DNA of 64,000 nucleotides from Isoetes taiwanensis (GCA_021234155.1 JAJEKV010000097.1:2519477-2583476); one strand, 5' to 3'; shown: positions 48,173-60,300, counted from the stretch's first letter. Numbers and translations are program-made. Notes: a model not told the origin generated them from the sequence alone.

Positions 48173-50546
48173 GGGGTGAAAATATTCTTACCCTGGTTTT
48201 GGTGATTCCATCGCGGTGAATACTTTCCCGCGGAATCCTGAACCCTCGAGCGGGGATCCGTTCAGGAGGCCCGTTATCCGTGCGACAATACGGCCGTCAT
48301 TTAATACTTCCCAGCGGAATCACAGCGGTAGAATCTGGCCGGACGGAATCACCCGCGTAATTATTCCGCGCGATGGAATCCTGGCGGTAGAATCTGCGGA
48401 TGGAATCACATCCAGCGATTCCACGACGCGGAATCACTGGATGATATCCCGTCTGGCTGAATCACAACACGAAGAATTCCGCGAGCGAGAATCACCAACT
48501 TGTAATTGGCCGGGCGGAGAATCACCAACTTGTAATTAGCGCCCGGCCGGAATCAGCGACTTGTTATTTCGTCGGACGGAATCACTCCCTTCCACTTTCG
48601 CGGGGCAGAATCACCATATTCTGATTCCGTCCGATGGAATCACCCCAGATGGGATTCCTCCCGACGGAATCACCGCATACCATAATATTCTCCCCCGTGG
48701 AATCACCGCGTAAATATTCTCCCCCGTGGAATCACTGCGATAATATTCTCCCCGTAGAATCACCGCGTACTATTCTTCGGGAAGGAATCACCTGGAGAAG
48801 CCCAATGCTTGCCATTTTCAATGTTTGCCATTTTCGATTTCTGCAGATGAACGGCAGATTCTCAAAGTATAACTTACATTTGTTTGCTACATTTGCTTGC
48901 AAAAGCAAGCAGGGTGGATTGAATTGGAAGAAAATATAAACTTGTGCTACTCCATTTTTTGTGTGCCTGTCCATTGTTATTCTATGCACTGCCCAGAATT
49001 TTTATGGATGGGGATTTCAACCCCTTGCCAACATTGGCAATGCCATGGCCGCTTTAAAGCAAGAACAAAAAACAAGGAACATGGTATTTTCAAGCAAGAA
49101 CAAGATAAAACCGGGACTCGGGGAGCAAAAAAAAAAAAAGGATCTGTTTAACTAGTAAAAACATGATAAACATGATGATTTATCCTGTCATTTTTGCTTA
49201 CATCCTTTGCAGATTCGTCTACATTTTGAGCATATTGATCCACATTTTTCTACTTCAAGACGACCTGTTTTCTGACAGTCTGGTTATCTATGCTAGCAAT
49301 AGTACTCCAGGTGCTCTGTTTCTCCCAAGAACAAGCCTGAGAGGTCATGCTTACAGCCGGAACAACTGTGGAGCTGCTTCCAGAGAATCGAAGCTTGCAA
49401 TCTTCTCTTAGATCATTAGTAGAGTCTAAAAATCGGCAAGGATCACAGCCCATAGAACAGAAAAGAAATTTCTTTATTCTGTCTTGAGGATGATGGGGCA
49501 CAACAGAGTGGAATAGGTATCTGGGCCGGATTATCAAGGTCTGCTTCGGATTCTCAAGGTCAGCAGTACCATAGGCCAGGCATTTACTGCCGGACTTGCT
49601 CCATTTTATACCTGCAAGCATTTAACGAAGAAATGGTAAGAAGAAAACATGCAAGAACTGGATTCAAGGTTTAGGAAACGGCCAGAGAAAGCAGCTATGG
49701 GGCTATGGCGATGGCAGGTAACTACCGGACTGAAAAAAGGAATAAAAAGGCGACCAGTTCCAGCGACCCCCTGTTTTCTGCCATAGCCTAGCCATGCGGC
49801 CGGATCTATAAAAGAAAATAAAAAGATTAGTAAGAAAAGAAGGAAGAATATAAGGTGAAGCAACCCCGGATCCCTTACCCTATGCCGGACGGAACCATGA
49901 AAACCCTGGTCATGAAAACCCTGGTCGGCAAAAGCCATGAAAACCCTTGTCAAGGATGCAAGAGAGAATGGATCAGCATGGTTTCAACATTCTATCACCT
50001 GCATAAACCCTGCTGAAACCATGCCGGATTTGCAGAACCCATGCCCTTTTTGACGGATTTGCTGAAACCATGCTGAAACCCTGCTGAACCCATGCCCTTT
50101 TTGCTGGATTTGCTACCCATTGAGTTTTTCTTCGTCAACAAGAACAAGAAAAGAAGGAAGATAGCCTGTTCAATCGCCATCGCCGGAGAAAGCGGCCATA
50201 GCCGGCACTACCTCAAACACCTCCCACAAGAATAAAGAATAGGACGTCAAAAATTTGAATTTTTACTGGAATATTCTGGATGGTGATTCCTTTGCATGGA
50301 ATAACAGAGCGGTGATTCCGTCCGGCAGTATTTGGCAGATGCGATTCCGCCGGAAGGTATAAAACGGACGGCCAGGATGGACCCTAAGACGGATGGCTGG
50401 GATCCATCAGAAGGTACACCTGACGTTGTCAGGTATGAATAACGGGGCCTCCGGAACGGATCCCATTCCCTGAGGGTCTGTGATTCTGCGGGAGAGTATT
50501 CACCGCGATGGAATCACCAAAACCAGGGTAAGAATATTTTCACCCC
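48173..50546 (+). mobile_element. 2.4-kb non-autonomous TIR element with GGAATCAC subterminal array
   Basis: 48173-48224 (starting GGGGTGAAAATATTCTTACC) is identical over 52 bases to the reverse complement of 50495-50546. Similarity continues with gaps and mismatches through GGGATCCGTTC and GGAGGCCC to about 120 bp. 48216-48800 holds some twenty GGAATCAC(C) or GAATC(A/T) units about 15-35 bp apart, with reversed copies near the right end. Subterminal arrays like this are usually transposase-binding sites. No transposase motif is seen. Open frames such as 49250-49621 (-) are unrecognised and may be captured sequence, and about 49995-50100 repeats GCTGAAACC/CCATGCC phrases. Target duplication is not clear, so the superfamily is unassigned. 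Confidence 0.85.
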
Positions 50547-51945
50547 ACTCTGGTGTGATTAATAAATGACTCAAGTACGGTGTGAATGTTTTCAAAATAA
50601 TATTATGATCAGGAAAAATCACCAAGTGATGGCCCATTTGTCATCGCTTCATGCTGTTATTTTGTTGAAAAAACCTAAATGGATGCTACGTCAAAATACA
50701 TAAAATAAATCGATTGTCTAGAATAAATACACCATTGTGCTGTAAAATTTGTATTCTCATATTTTTTCCTTGATTTTTTTTTCCTATTTGTACTATTCAT
50801 ATATCTAGCTTTGATGCATACCACAGACTGATTTAATAGTATTTTTAATTAGCATACTATGATTGAATTAAAAAAACATGACTGATCAAAAAACATGGTC
50901 ATGGCATGAGTTTCTTACCTTTTGCTTAGTTATGCTTTTGCTCTCTTGTAGTGGATAAGGACGTTTGTCTTCTTCCTCCATATTCTAGCAAGGAATGGAA
51001 AATGACATATAACGAAATGAAATAAAACGAAATGAAATGGTAATTTGCATCCATGGACCATCTTAAAAAAACTAACAGATGATATAGGTCATCTGAGATA
51101 AGAGAGATCTCCAACACCAAGTACGGATTTATAATTATAAGAGCAAAATTTGTCCCAGGCAAACAAAGATTTCAAATGATTCAGAAGCTTACATGAAGCC
51201 AGCGAGCAATCAGACCATCATTGTTCGTTATAGTGGTTCTTGCCGTGCAAAACTTAGCCTGTCACATTTTCCTAGAACCTTTTCAGATAATTGGGCAAGT
51301 ATCTGCCGGATTTGACATGGCCAAGGCAGTCGGATTTGGCATCCATGCCGCCATAGTGGTCGCTTCATAATTTGAAGCTGTGGGATTTGTTGTTACGTGC
51401 AAAAAATACAGCTCCAAAATTCCATGTGGTTCTTGCCTTGTCTAAACATATATAAATATTATACAATGATTCTTCGGCATATTCGTGTATCGGGGCACTT
51501 ATCCGGACCGTCCCCTTCTTCATCGGCTGTTGGTTGCGATTCAATTGGCAGTCGAAATTCTTCCAGCTTGCGTAGAATGGGTATGAAAGCGACCTCGTTT
51601 GCATCGAGAAATCTTGAAAACGACAGAGGTAAACATTGGAAAAGGTGTTGGCATGACCTGTAGGGGAAAATGTTTAGGAACTTATCACCGGCACCAAATC
51701 GAAATGGCCATAAGCAACTCAGGGAAAAATGTTTAAGAACTTACCATCGACACCAAATCGAGAAAGGACAGGCATCACCATAGCTCCGGTGGTTGTTGCA
51801 ATGCAATGGCTATTACAAAGTGCACGCAAAACAAAACCGCTAAATCTACAGATCAAAATAGATTAAAAACAGTCAACGACCTAGATGCTGCACAGACTAT
51901 CCTAAAATGGATTTAGTATTAGATACTAGAAATTGTACTTATTGT
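50547..51945. other. Gene-free stretch
   Basis: AT-rich sequence. Short frames at 51365-51663 have no recognised domain. A doublet with TTTAGGAACTTA/TTTAAGAACTTACC, CACCAAATCG is visible at about 51670-51770. I see nothing else. Confidence 0.6.
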
Positions 51946-51947
51946 TA

Positions 51948-52143
51948 ATAGAATAGAATAGAATAGAATAGAATAGAATAGAATAGAATAGAATAGAATA
52001 GAATAGAATAGAATAGAATAGAATAGAATAGAATAGGTTTTAATAGAATCCACGGAATAGAATAGAATAGAATAGAATAGAATAGAATAGAATAGAATAG
52101 ACCCAAACAAAAATAGAATAGAATAAGTTTTAGCGTCCACGAG
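51948..52143 (-). repeat. (TTCTA)n LINE tail with a second embedded tail fragment
   Basis: Read on the - strand the LINE ends ...GTGGACGCTAAAACTTATTC and then runs into pure TTCTA units. A second, diverged terminal fragment, CGTGGATTCTATTAAAACC (about 52035-52056), and a TTTTTGTTTGGGT piece (about 52100-52113) are buried in the pentanucleotide run. Confidence 0.85.
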
Positions 52144-55100
52144 GAGACCAATTAGCCTATGGGACCCAAACAAAAGAGAGCAAAGCGTTTATTACCGACG
52201 TGATTAAAAACCCCGCCCATACGAAGGGGTTTTCGAGGGAAAAACCTTAGCAATAATAAGCATCTTTGGCACACCGCACAATTGCATAGGACAGTTCAAG
52301 ACCGTCCCCTAGGACACAAACGAGTCCGTGCATCCATAACTTCACGGAGGTATGACCCCAACAAACCCACCGACGTAGTCAATAATCGATGCAACGGCCG
52401 CCGGGGACTAGTAGTCGAACATACCTCTCTGGATATGGGCAAATGCCGGGCGGATCTGGAGGGTATGACATTCATCCTCAATCCATACCGGTGGCAACAC
52501 CGGCAAAGCCTTTGCTCGTGCTTCCCGAGCCCAACGCCTGTTTCAATGGAGGCGATGTGCACCCGTCTTGGATGGAAGCTATAAGTCTGCGCTTCTTCAT
52601 GGGCGGTTTGGGTGTACAAGTATCTTGGTGTGGGCCTCTTGTGAGCCTAGGATTGACTTGCTTGCGATAGTGTGCCCGGCTTAACGTCGCGTCGAGCCTC
52701 GCATCCCGAGCTTGCGAAGGAAAGTAGCATCTAGGTACGGTTTAAGTGCCTCGCGATCTTTCTTTGTCCCGACACGGACACATCTGTTTTGCTCCTGCGC
52801 CCGGCGTGAGAACCACCGAGCTTGCTTGTCTTTCCAGCCAGGATTTCAGGCGTTGGGGACCCATCAACGTGGCCAAAGCAAGATGGGGCAAAGCGTGTAT
52901 CAGCCATAGCGACCACCTTTTGAGGTAAACGATATGGCGTTCCAATGCGGCCCGAAGGGGTAGAAAGCCCGTCTCTCGGGTGATCAGTGCGGGCTGTGGA
53001 CTTCACCCCGGGCCCGTGCCAAGAAGGCCTTCTGCACCTGCTCGAGGTCATTCCAGGTGCTGAGGGATATCACCGGACCCCACAAGGACCGGCTCAACCA
53101 AGGCCCGAAACAAATGTGACTGGTGGCCCCAGGCGTACAACTCTGCCTTGTGGCTGTTGTTCTGCATGGCATATAGTGCTTTCCAACCCGCCGTGTCCCG
53201 CAATCTAATAGCCGCATCCCAATGGGTGGTAGTTGAGAACTCAATCCCCAAGTACTTGTAGGTCGGAGCCACCTCTACCTCTTGCCCCTGGTAAGTGAAG
53301 GTGGGAAGCCCCAGGTCGACGGACGATGCAACTAGCGAAGACCCTAGTTTTGGCCAAGTTAACTCGCATGCCAGTGAATTGGCAAAACGTGTCAAGAGCA
53401 TCCAGGTGACGCTGCATGTCCTCTGGAGTATAGGCCATGAGGTTGACATCGTCAGCATATATGAGTTGCCGGATTGTGTGATGCATGAGATGTGTGCCCG
53501 CGCCTCCATGCTCAGAGAGCCAATCTTCCAACTGATCAATGTATAGGCCAAAGAGTGTGGGGGAGAGGGGGCAACCCTGACGCACTCCAATGCTACTGAT
53601 TACCGGCTGTGCTGCTGATGTGATACGGCCTGAGCATGCCTCGTACAGCCTATATACTGCATTCTGCAAGTCCAGGGGGGTCCCCAGCTGCACAATCCCC
53701 GAGCTTGTTGCGGGTATCGTGTCGAACGCTTTTGCAAAATCGACGAAACAACGATCGATGTGTTCTCTTCGCGGCGATTCTGCTATCCTCAATCAATGTG
53801 CGCAGAGTGAAGATATGATCAATGGTGGAATGTCTGGGCCGAAAACCTGCCTGTGTAAGAGCTCGCACCTCCGTTTCCTCTGCCCATATTGTCAGCCGCT
53901 GCTCAAGGATGCCAGCTAACAGTTTTGCAAAGAGAGAGCTGACCATAATAGTACGGTAGTTGGCCGGGCATTGAGGGTCCCCTGCTTTGTATATGGGCAC
54001 CACTCTGCTAGTGGTCCATTGGCGTGGGGAAGCCTTCGCAATGCTTTATTGAACAATGCCGCGAGGACAGGCCCAGCACGAGGCCCAGCCCATTTCGAAG
54101 TTACGCTGCATGCCATCTAAATCTGTTTGCCTTCCCATTAGCTAGACACCGTGTAGGCCCATGATAACATCCCCTACGTGATAACCATGCCTATCGTGGA
54201 GGGATTGGTGCCGACCTCGAAAGGGTCGCATAACAAGCTGTTGCAATCTACCGTACCCATTGCTCGAGGTGATATTCCCCGTGGGTCGTGCGGGCTTGCT
54301 CAAGACCCTTCTCCGAGAATGTCCCGGGTGCCGGGTTGGTCGAGACCAAACATCATTCTTCGATGCTCATGCGAGGTATCCGCCTTCTTATTCTTGAGAA
54401 AGGAGCGGTATTGGATGATGGCCTTGTGGGCGGGAGATGGGATCAATGACTTGCCGGAGTGTGCGTTGAGCTCGACACTCATCATCAAACCATTTGTTGC
54501 GGCGAAAGGTGGTAGTGCACGTGGTTCGCCGTGGCGGCCTCTCCCAAAGCATCTTTCGGCTGTACCGCCGGCGGTAGGTGAGTCACCTCCAGATTGCTCT
54601 TGAAGTGTGGGGAGTTGCGGCAGTCCCGCCAGATCATGCTCAAGCGGTGGGCATAGGTCCCCGCTGCGGTCGTAGTCCAGTAGCAAATGGGCACCCGGTG
54701 TGTTGAAGCAAAGCGGCAGTGCAGGGGAGCCTCCCAATGGAGATGCATGAACGAGGGGCGGTGGTCCGATCTACTTCCTCGTCCCAAGTGTCTGCGTCCC
54801 GATGGAAAAATGAGTAACCAAGTGCATCCCGTTCCTCAACCCGGCAGATAATCCACCACACCGAGCCGCCCCCTTGGTTCTCCCCGCCTACAAGTGTAGC
54901 AACCGGAAGACGGAAGGCGGCCATTGTGCCAACCCATTACAAATAACCGTGTTAAAGATACTACCCGGCAACAACAAGCGCACGCCATAGCACGAAATAT
55001 GGTCGTCATCCGATATCCTTGACCAAGCCACCTCTGCGGGGTTCAACTGCAAGACGCCCTCCGCGGGGGGTCAAATTTTGGAACCCGCTTTCGGCTCCCC

Positions 55101-55145
55101 GTGCGTGCATTAAAGTCGCCAAGCAACATAACAACATCTGTGATC
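51948..55145 (-). mobile_element. GC-rich LINE of the stem-loop family, 5'-truncated and decayed
   Basis: From 5' to 3' on the - strand it shows LLGDFNARTG (about 55130, endonuclease), SDHRPSFMHLHW (about 54765, endonuclease SDH), PIYKAGDPQCPANYRTI (about 53990, RT), FVDFAKAFDTIP, GVRQGCPLSPTLFGLYID, and an intact YADDVNLM palm. The C-terminus has RLCRCC and LGSYLREVMDARTRLCPRG near 52310. Frames are broken by many shifts. The 3' end carries TTTGGGTCCCATAGG and GTGGACGCTAAAAC before the (TTCTA)n tail. It is not L1: the tail is a microsatellite and the C-terminal zinc region differs. The clade is not assigned. Confidence 0.85.
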
Positions 55146-56778
55146 ACCTACTAATGAAATAAAGTAATAATCTATGGAAGTTAGTAAATACCCCCCACAA
55201 CCCCACCCCCAAAAAAAGTAAAGATCTTGTTACGATCATGAAAATTCTATAATCTAAAATAATAAACTTCTATCATCCAAAATAATAAACTGATGGCGTT
55301 TAGCAGAGATCTTGTTTCTCCAACCACCTAGATTTATAATATATAGTAGCAAGGCAAATATCAATTTGGTTGTTTGAGTCGAAACTTGTAACAGTAATAT
55401 AATGATACGAAATCAAGCAAAGCATATCTAGTAAGAACCTAACAAAAGTGGCCATATCAAATATCAAGCCTTCTAGTTGCATTTTCTTCTGTAGAAAGAG
55501 AGCCTCCACACCAAAGCCAAGATGGCCATATGCAAGTATCATGGCATTCTACAATCACATCATATCTTTTATATGTCCAGTTTATTGAAGAACGTCCCTT
55601 GATCCAACAATTCACATTTTGCGTATACCTTGGCCATCAACAACTATATGAAAATGAACATTTTACTCAACAAAGCTTTTGTTGAACATAAAACTACTTT
55701 GTTTGGGTTCTCCCCATGCACATACATTTGTTTACTCAACAAAGCTTTTGTTGAACATAAAACTACTTTGTTTGGGTTCCCCCCATGCACATACATTTGT
55801 TGGAAATAATGCAATCCTTTATTTTTACGTTTTACCTGTGAACACCTGTATTTTACCTATGAACATCCTGTAGTTTGCTCATTTGATTTGTGACTTCCTT
55901 ATCTATACTATATTGATCTAAAATACTTTCTTGGTGGCTTCAAAGTTATAGATCCATATATTTGTAAAATGGTTTGCATGCAAATCACTAAATCAATAAT
56001 TCAGTCACAATAAAACAAGATTCATAGGTAAGTTATTACAGACTGGAGAACCACAACATAGAGGAAATTTGAGATCTCATGTCATCCCCATAAGAATCCT
56101 CCAATAGAATGGCTACCCTCTATAAACTGCAATTAATGCAGCACCAACAACCTCATTGCTTTTATTTTTCTCCAATAACTTTTGATCCACTCGTCAATAT
56201 GCTGCGGCGTTTGTTGCGTAGATGCGGAATGAAAAGATCTTTCTAATGATATATGGTGATGATGTATTTCAATATGGTCATATGCGTTAATCTTAAAAAA
56301 AATATGATTTTTTGATTATTTCTTGTACATTTATATCAGGAAAGGTATATGAATGGTTATCATTAGATAGATCTTGAGAAGACGAACCCATTGCTACAAA
56401 AAGTGTTTGAATCAGAGTTATAGATGAAAAGTTATAATGAAAAAATGATACTACGGAAGTTAGTTGCAACTGCATTAATTACAGGCTGCCACATAATACT
56501 GGAATGAGATACACTGAAACTCTTCTCTTATTGGACAGTTTAAAAAGCTGACGTGGCATTTTAAGCATCCCTTAAATGGGACAAAATGTGATCTCATATT
56601 TCCTCTAATAGAAGGTATTATGGTAAAAATTCTAAAAGATTTGAGGATTGGTTCAAACAATCGAAACGATGGAAGGTAAGGAAAAAAAATGCACTCTAAA
56701 CTGTATGGATTTCTAATGGACTGTCACTTCTGGGCAATGGGCAAAGCAGAGCAAGTACATTATAAGGTAGAGCCAAAA
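55146..56778. other. Gene-free stretch with a 69-bp tandem doublet
   Basis: 55662-55801 holds two nearly identical 69-bp units starting TTTACTCAACAAAGCTTTTG. The rest is AT-rich with nothing recognisable; one CCCCCCACAACCCCACCCCC patch lies near 55190. Confidence 0.75.
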
Positions 56779-57822
56779 CTAAATACAATAAAACTTCCCT
56801 AAACAACTACTCCAACATCCTTTCCAGCTGCTGGCTTCATAAGGAATTCTCTTCCTCTTGTCTTCCTCCTTAGGCTGAAGAATGGTCACATTGTCGGGCA
56901 ATGGAGTCATTGGACCCTGCTTGCCTTTAGGATCCCAGTCCAACATAATCTTAACTTTGATCCCCAAGATGCCCTGCAGAATTCAATCAAGATGTATAGC
57001 TCCAATTCCAAAAAATCACAAAATGCCAGAAAAAGATGTCCATACCTGACGCAAGAAAACATGTCTTACAACACTGTCAATATACTCATTCACAGGACTT
57101 CCTGATGATATCATGTATCCATCCTTGAATTTCATAGACTTTGCTTGCTGTGCCCTAAGTTTACCACTAACAATAACCTACAAAAGTAATAGAATAGAAT
57201 AGAATAGAATAGAATAGAATAGAATACATTATTGTCCCTTGTGCCCTGAGGCCCCTGGACTTGTGTAGCATGGGCGAGCTCCCTAATGGGGGCTACTAGC
57301 TCATCACGCTGTTTTATTGTAGCCTTTTCTGAAGGCTCACTTTTTTCTATTAATGCCGGCACCCTACTTTGTTCCGGCGTCTAGGCCGTGCAGGTGTGCG
57401 TCTATATCAAACAGCTTTAAGCTGTATATTTGGTGGGCATCTATGATTTGCCTCTTGAGCAACTCATATCGTAAGCCCTTTTTGTTCATGTGCTTCTCGG
57501 TGTCTGTTCAGCATCTCTCGTATTGCATCTGCCAGATCTCTCATTGTTTCTGTCCTTGTAGCTTGTCATTCATAATGCCAGCATGCAATTATAAACAATT
57601 GGGCCAACAAAACTGAAAAACTCAAGCGCACCTCACAACTCTTGGCACCGCTTTCCATGATGAACCTAAGAACACGATACCACGCTCTGAAACAGAATAC
57701 ATAAGTGTCATTAGCATTACAGATAAGAATGTGTTTTAATAGAAAATTAAAAAAAAAAATCTAGTATAATCTCTTGCCTTTTTCTCAGGTGAAAAGGGCC
57801 GTAGAATCAGGAAACTGACAAG
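56779..57822 (-). pseudogene. RPS3: Rearranged ribosomal protein S3 (uS3) copy
   Basis: Three - strand exons in phase: 57686-57632 (AWYRVLRFIMESGAKSCE), 57177-57046 ([20 protein letters not shown] ... [14 protein letters not shown]) and 56973-56779 ([35 protein letters not shown]). These are the C-terminal half of cytosolic uS3. The end ([19 protein letters not shown]) diverges from the usual tail. The upstream KH-domain exon containing GEKGRRIRKLT is present at 57789-57822 but on the + strand, with its own AG/GT borders. Other 5' exons are missing. A retroposed segment with a TAGAA run interrupts the intron. uS3 is normally a 40S subunit protein near the mRNA entry channel; this copy cannot make a full one. 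Exons and introns are retained, so it is a genomic rather than processed duplicate. Confidence 0.85.
57183..57620 (-). mobile_element. Retroposed fragment with (TTCTA)n tail inside the RPS3 intron
   Basis: On the - strand a frame with EPSEKATIKQRDELVAPIRE then LAHATQVQGPQGTRDNN runs directly into repeated TTCTA units (about 57187-57226), like the tail of the LINE at 51948. The encoded protein is not recognised. It ends just 10 bp from an RPS3 splice acceptor. Confidence 0.45.
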
Positions 57823-59550
57823 GTATTTAAGATGTTAATAAGTTGACTGCAAAAATTGGGGATTTAAAGCATGAACTTCAGGATAATCCACATGGTTTTC
57901 TGCTCATATGAGAGTGAGGAACAGAATATATCATAATAGCAAATGAGATGACATTTCTTTCAGGCAGTTTGCTAATAGCTTGATTCACCTGCTAAATGTA
58001 GTATTAAGGCCCCATAATCTGGAAAACTAAACTATCGTTCCACAACATGCTAATTAGTCCTTGAACAGTATCGTTCTGCAGTGACTCCAATAACCAGTAA
58101 CTAATTAATGAAGACACGTGATGACAGACAATGAAAGTACTATTAACTCCTGCATATCCACACTGATGGGAAAACACGCCATTTTATACTGATGCACTTA
58201 TTTAATGTATAGATAGAACATGTATTGGTGTAAAAGAACTCAGCAAAAGTTCATGCATGAAGCTGAGAAACACCATACCAGAGAAGGCAAAGCCATACCA
58301 GACAGGGTTCCCTTTAAGAAATCTGGAAACGTTTGTGCTGACTTCATTATTTGTGCCAAATATGGCAGATGAGAATCGTCACAGGACAAAAACCATCATT
58401 CATTTAAATTGGATTTATGTCAGGATTTTGGACCATTTTGGCACTGCAACTTTTTCCCGGGTTAGTAAATTTGCATCGAGAATGTGACTTTTTTTTATAA
58501 CAGCACAACATGATTGCATTAAAAATTAAAAATATTTCACATATGCATGCCTGAGCATGTTTATGATATCAAATATTTTGCTCTCGTTGCTAGATCTGAG
58601 TAAACGAGAGGGCTACCAAAAGTAAACGATTTGTGGAAATGGAGGATAAACATTGAAGCTGGCTGCATGAATAGGATGTTCACAGAATGATGTTCACGGT
58701 TCATGTGTTCATGTGATTTTGCACTTGAAGCTTTATCAGAAGTGCTTGCAGGGAATAATGATGAAGTAGAACAGGAAGACAGATTGCACAAGTTTCTAAG
58801 ACATAACATCTTGCATGTGGAGGATAACTTTGGCCCTTCATCCAATAAAGCATGCCATTGTAAACCCTCCGAATGTAAAGCATGCCATTGTTTGGGTCGA
58901 AAGAAGAAGGGTTGAAGACTTGATAATCTCCATGGAAAATCAGGTCTGTAGAACAGAAATTAACTAGGGCAGTGTCTCGGACCTTTTGCAGAAGAATTTT
59001 CCATTTTGAGGATTCATCAAGTAGTTGGGCACAAGATGCAGATTCTTACAGAGTTATAATCTGCAGACGACATTAGTTTTGTGGCTTGAGAATGAAGCCA
59101 AACTCACTGAAGAATCACCATTACTAGGACCCAATATTGTCCCTCCAACACAGTAATTTGTTGCAGATCCGGATATTGTCCCTCCAACACAGGAATCCGG
59201 CCCTGCATATCCGGCTGCAGATGCTCAGATCGGCCCTGCTCTTTTGCCCTATTTTTGATCGACTGGTGATTTGGCCCTATTTTCCTTCAAGTCTTATCTT
59301 CTATTTTGATCCTCCTGCATTTTATCCATAGATTCGGGCCACTATGCGACATGGTTTATCTGCAAGAGTTGATCTGATGGGCTCCAACACAGGTCGCTGC
59401 TGCAACCAAGCAGCAAACCCCTTTTAGGATCAGGCTCGTTGGTGAACCCCTTATTTGTGGGTGTTTAGCGAATTTTTTTAACTCTTCTACTAGCATAAAT
59501 TGGGAGTTCACTTTTAAATTTAGTCATTCTCAAAAAAACCAGTATAGAAG
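57823..59550. other. Largely gene-free; one small Cys-rich frame
   Basis: A 70-codon + strand frame at 58703-58915 ends with KACHCKPSECKACHCLGRKK, a duplicated Cys-His-Cys unit. It is faintly like CXC motifs but too short to assign. GATATTGTCCCTCCAACACA repeats at about 59138 and 59172. Nothing else is recognised. Confidence 0.4.
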
Positions 59551-59554
59551 ATGC

Positions 59555-59725
59555 GGCATGATAATGTAGGGGATACCATTTGCATGTGTTCAAGACGATA
59601 AGAATATGAGTCTAGGGGGAATCAAGACATTAAGAATGCATGATAATGTAGGGGATACCATTTGCATGTGTTCAAGACGATAAGAATATGAGTCTAGGGG
59701 GAATCAAGACATTAAGAATGTTAGG
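59555..59725 (+). repeat. 83-bp tandem duplication with partial third copy
   Basis: Units starting GCATGATAATGTAGGGGATA begin at 59555 and 59638 and are practically identical. A diverged part-copy (GGGGGTAGCAACTGCATGTGG) follows at about 59730. Confidence 0.9.
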
Positions 59726-59817
59726 CTAGGGGGTAGCAACTGCATGTGGTTAAGACAGAATGTAGGTGTGTTTGTGTTGGTCTGTATATTGACTCTTGAC
59801 CCCTACACCATCCTGAA

Positions 59818-60300
59818 GGCCCCGAAGGGGCCAAAAAATTTTTTAGTTAACACAAACCATTAACACACAACTAACATTATTAACACAAACCATTGCATTT
59901 GACACATTTAAAATAAAATCCCCCTTAAACCCCCTTTGGTTTGGGTGCATATTCACACGGGGGGTTACGTAGGGCAGCGAGAGCCTCAAAAAATTTACAA
60001 CACATGTATAAAATTAACACCATTAAGTACATTCTCTCAAACCTTATAGTATTTTGCAAACCTTAATATACAGTATACAAAAACTTGTACATGCATATCC
60101 CATAAACGAGGATCGCTATGTACGGTCCAGATCTTGGAATAAAGGGCAAATATGCCCATCCGACAGCTCTCGTTGCCCGGAGTAACCCCCCGTGTGAATA
60201 TGCACCCAAACCAAAGGTGGTTTAAGGGGGATTTTATTTTAAATGTGTCAAATGCAATGGTTTGTGTTAATAATGTTAGTTGTGTGTTAATGGTTTGTGA
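59818..60300 (+). mobile_element. Foldback element: 118-bp arms, one mismatch
   Basis: 59851-59968 and 60182-60299 are inverted copies differing at a single position (CCCCCTTTGG versus CCACCTTTGG). The spacer of 213 bp continues to pair imperfectly near its ends (GGGCAGCGAGAGC / GCTCTCGTTGCCC). The left side is preceded by the palindrome GGCCCCGAAGGGGCC and AAAAAATTTTTTAG, which are absent on the right. A transcript would form a long, almost perfect hairpin. The related copy at 4535-4860 has only the left arm and spacer. No protein is encoded. Confidence 0.92.

Noticed and set aside
48216-48800. CRISPR-like array
   Set aside because: Units are short and degenerate with uneven spacing, lie inside a TIR element, and the DNA is a plant nuclear region.
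48160-50560. Target site duplication for the 2.4-kb TIR element
   Set aside because: Flanks ACTATACTAGA and ACTCTGGTG share no convincing direct repeat at the expected offsets.
51919-52173. Tyr-Ser-Ile-Leu-Phe repeat protein
   Set aside because: It is the translated (TTCTA)n LINE tail.
58703-58915. CXC-domain (TSO1/tesmin-like) protein
   Set aside because: Only a doubled KACHC unit is present; the spacing does not match the CXC consensus and the frame is short.
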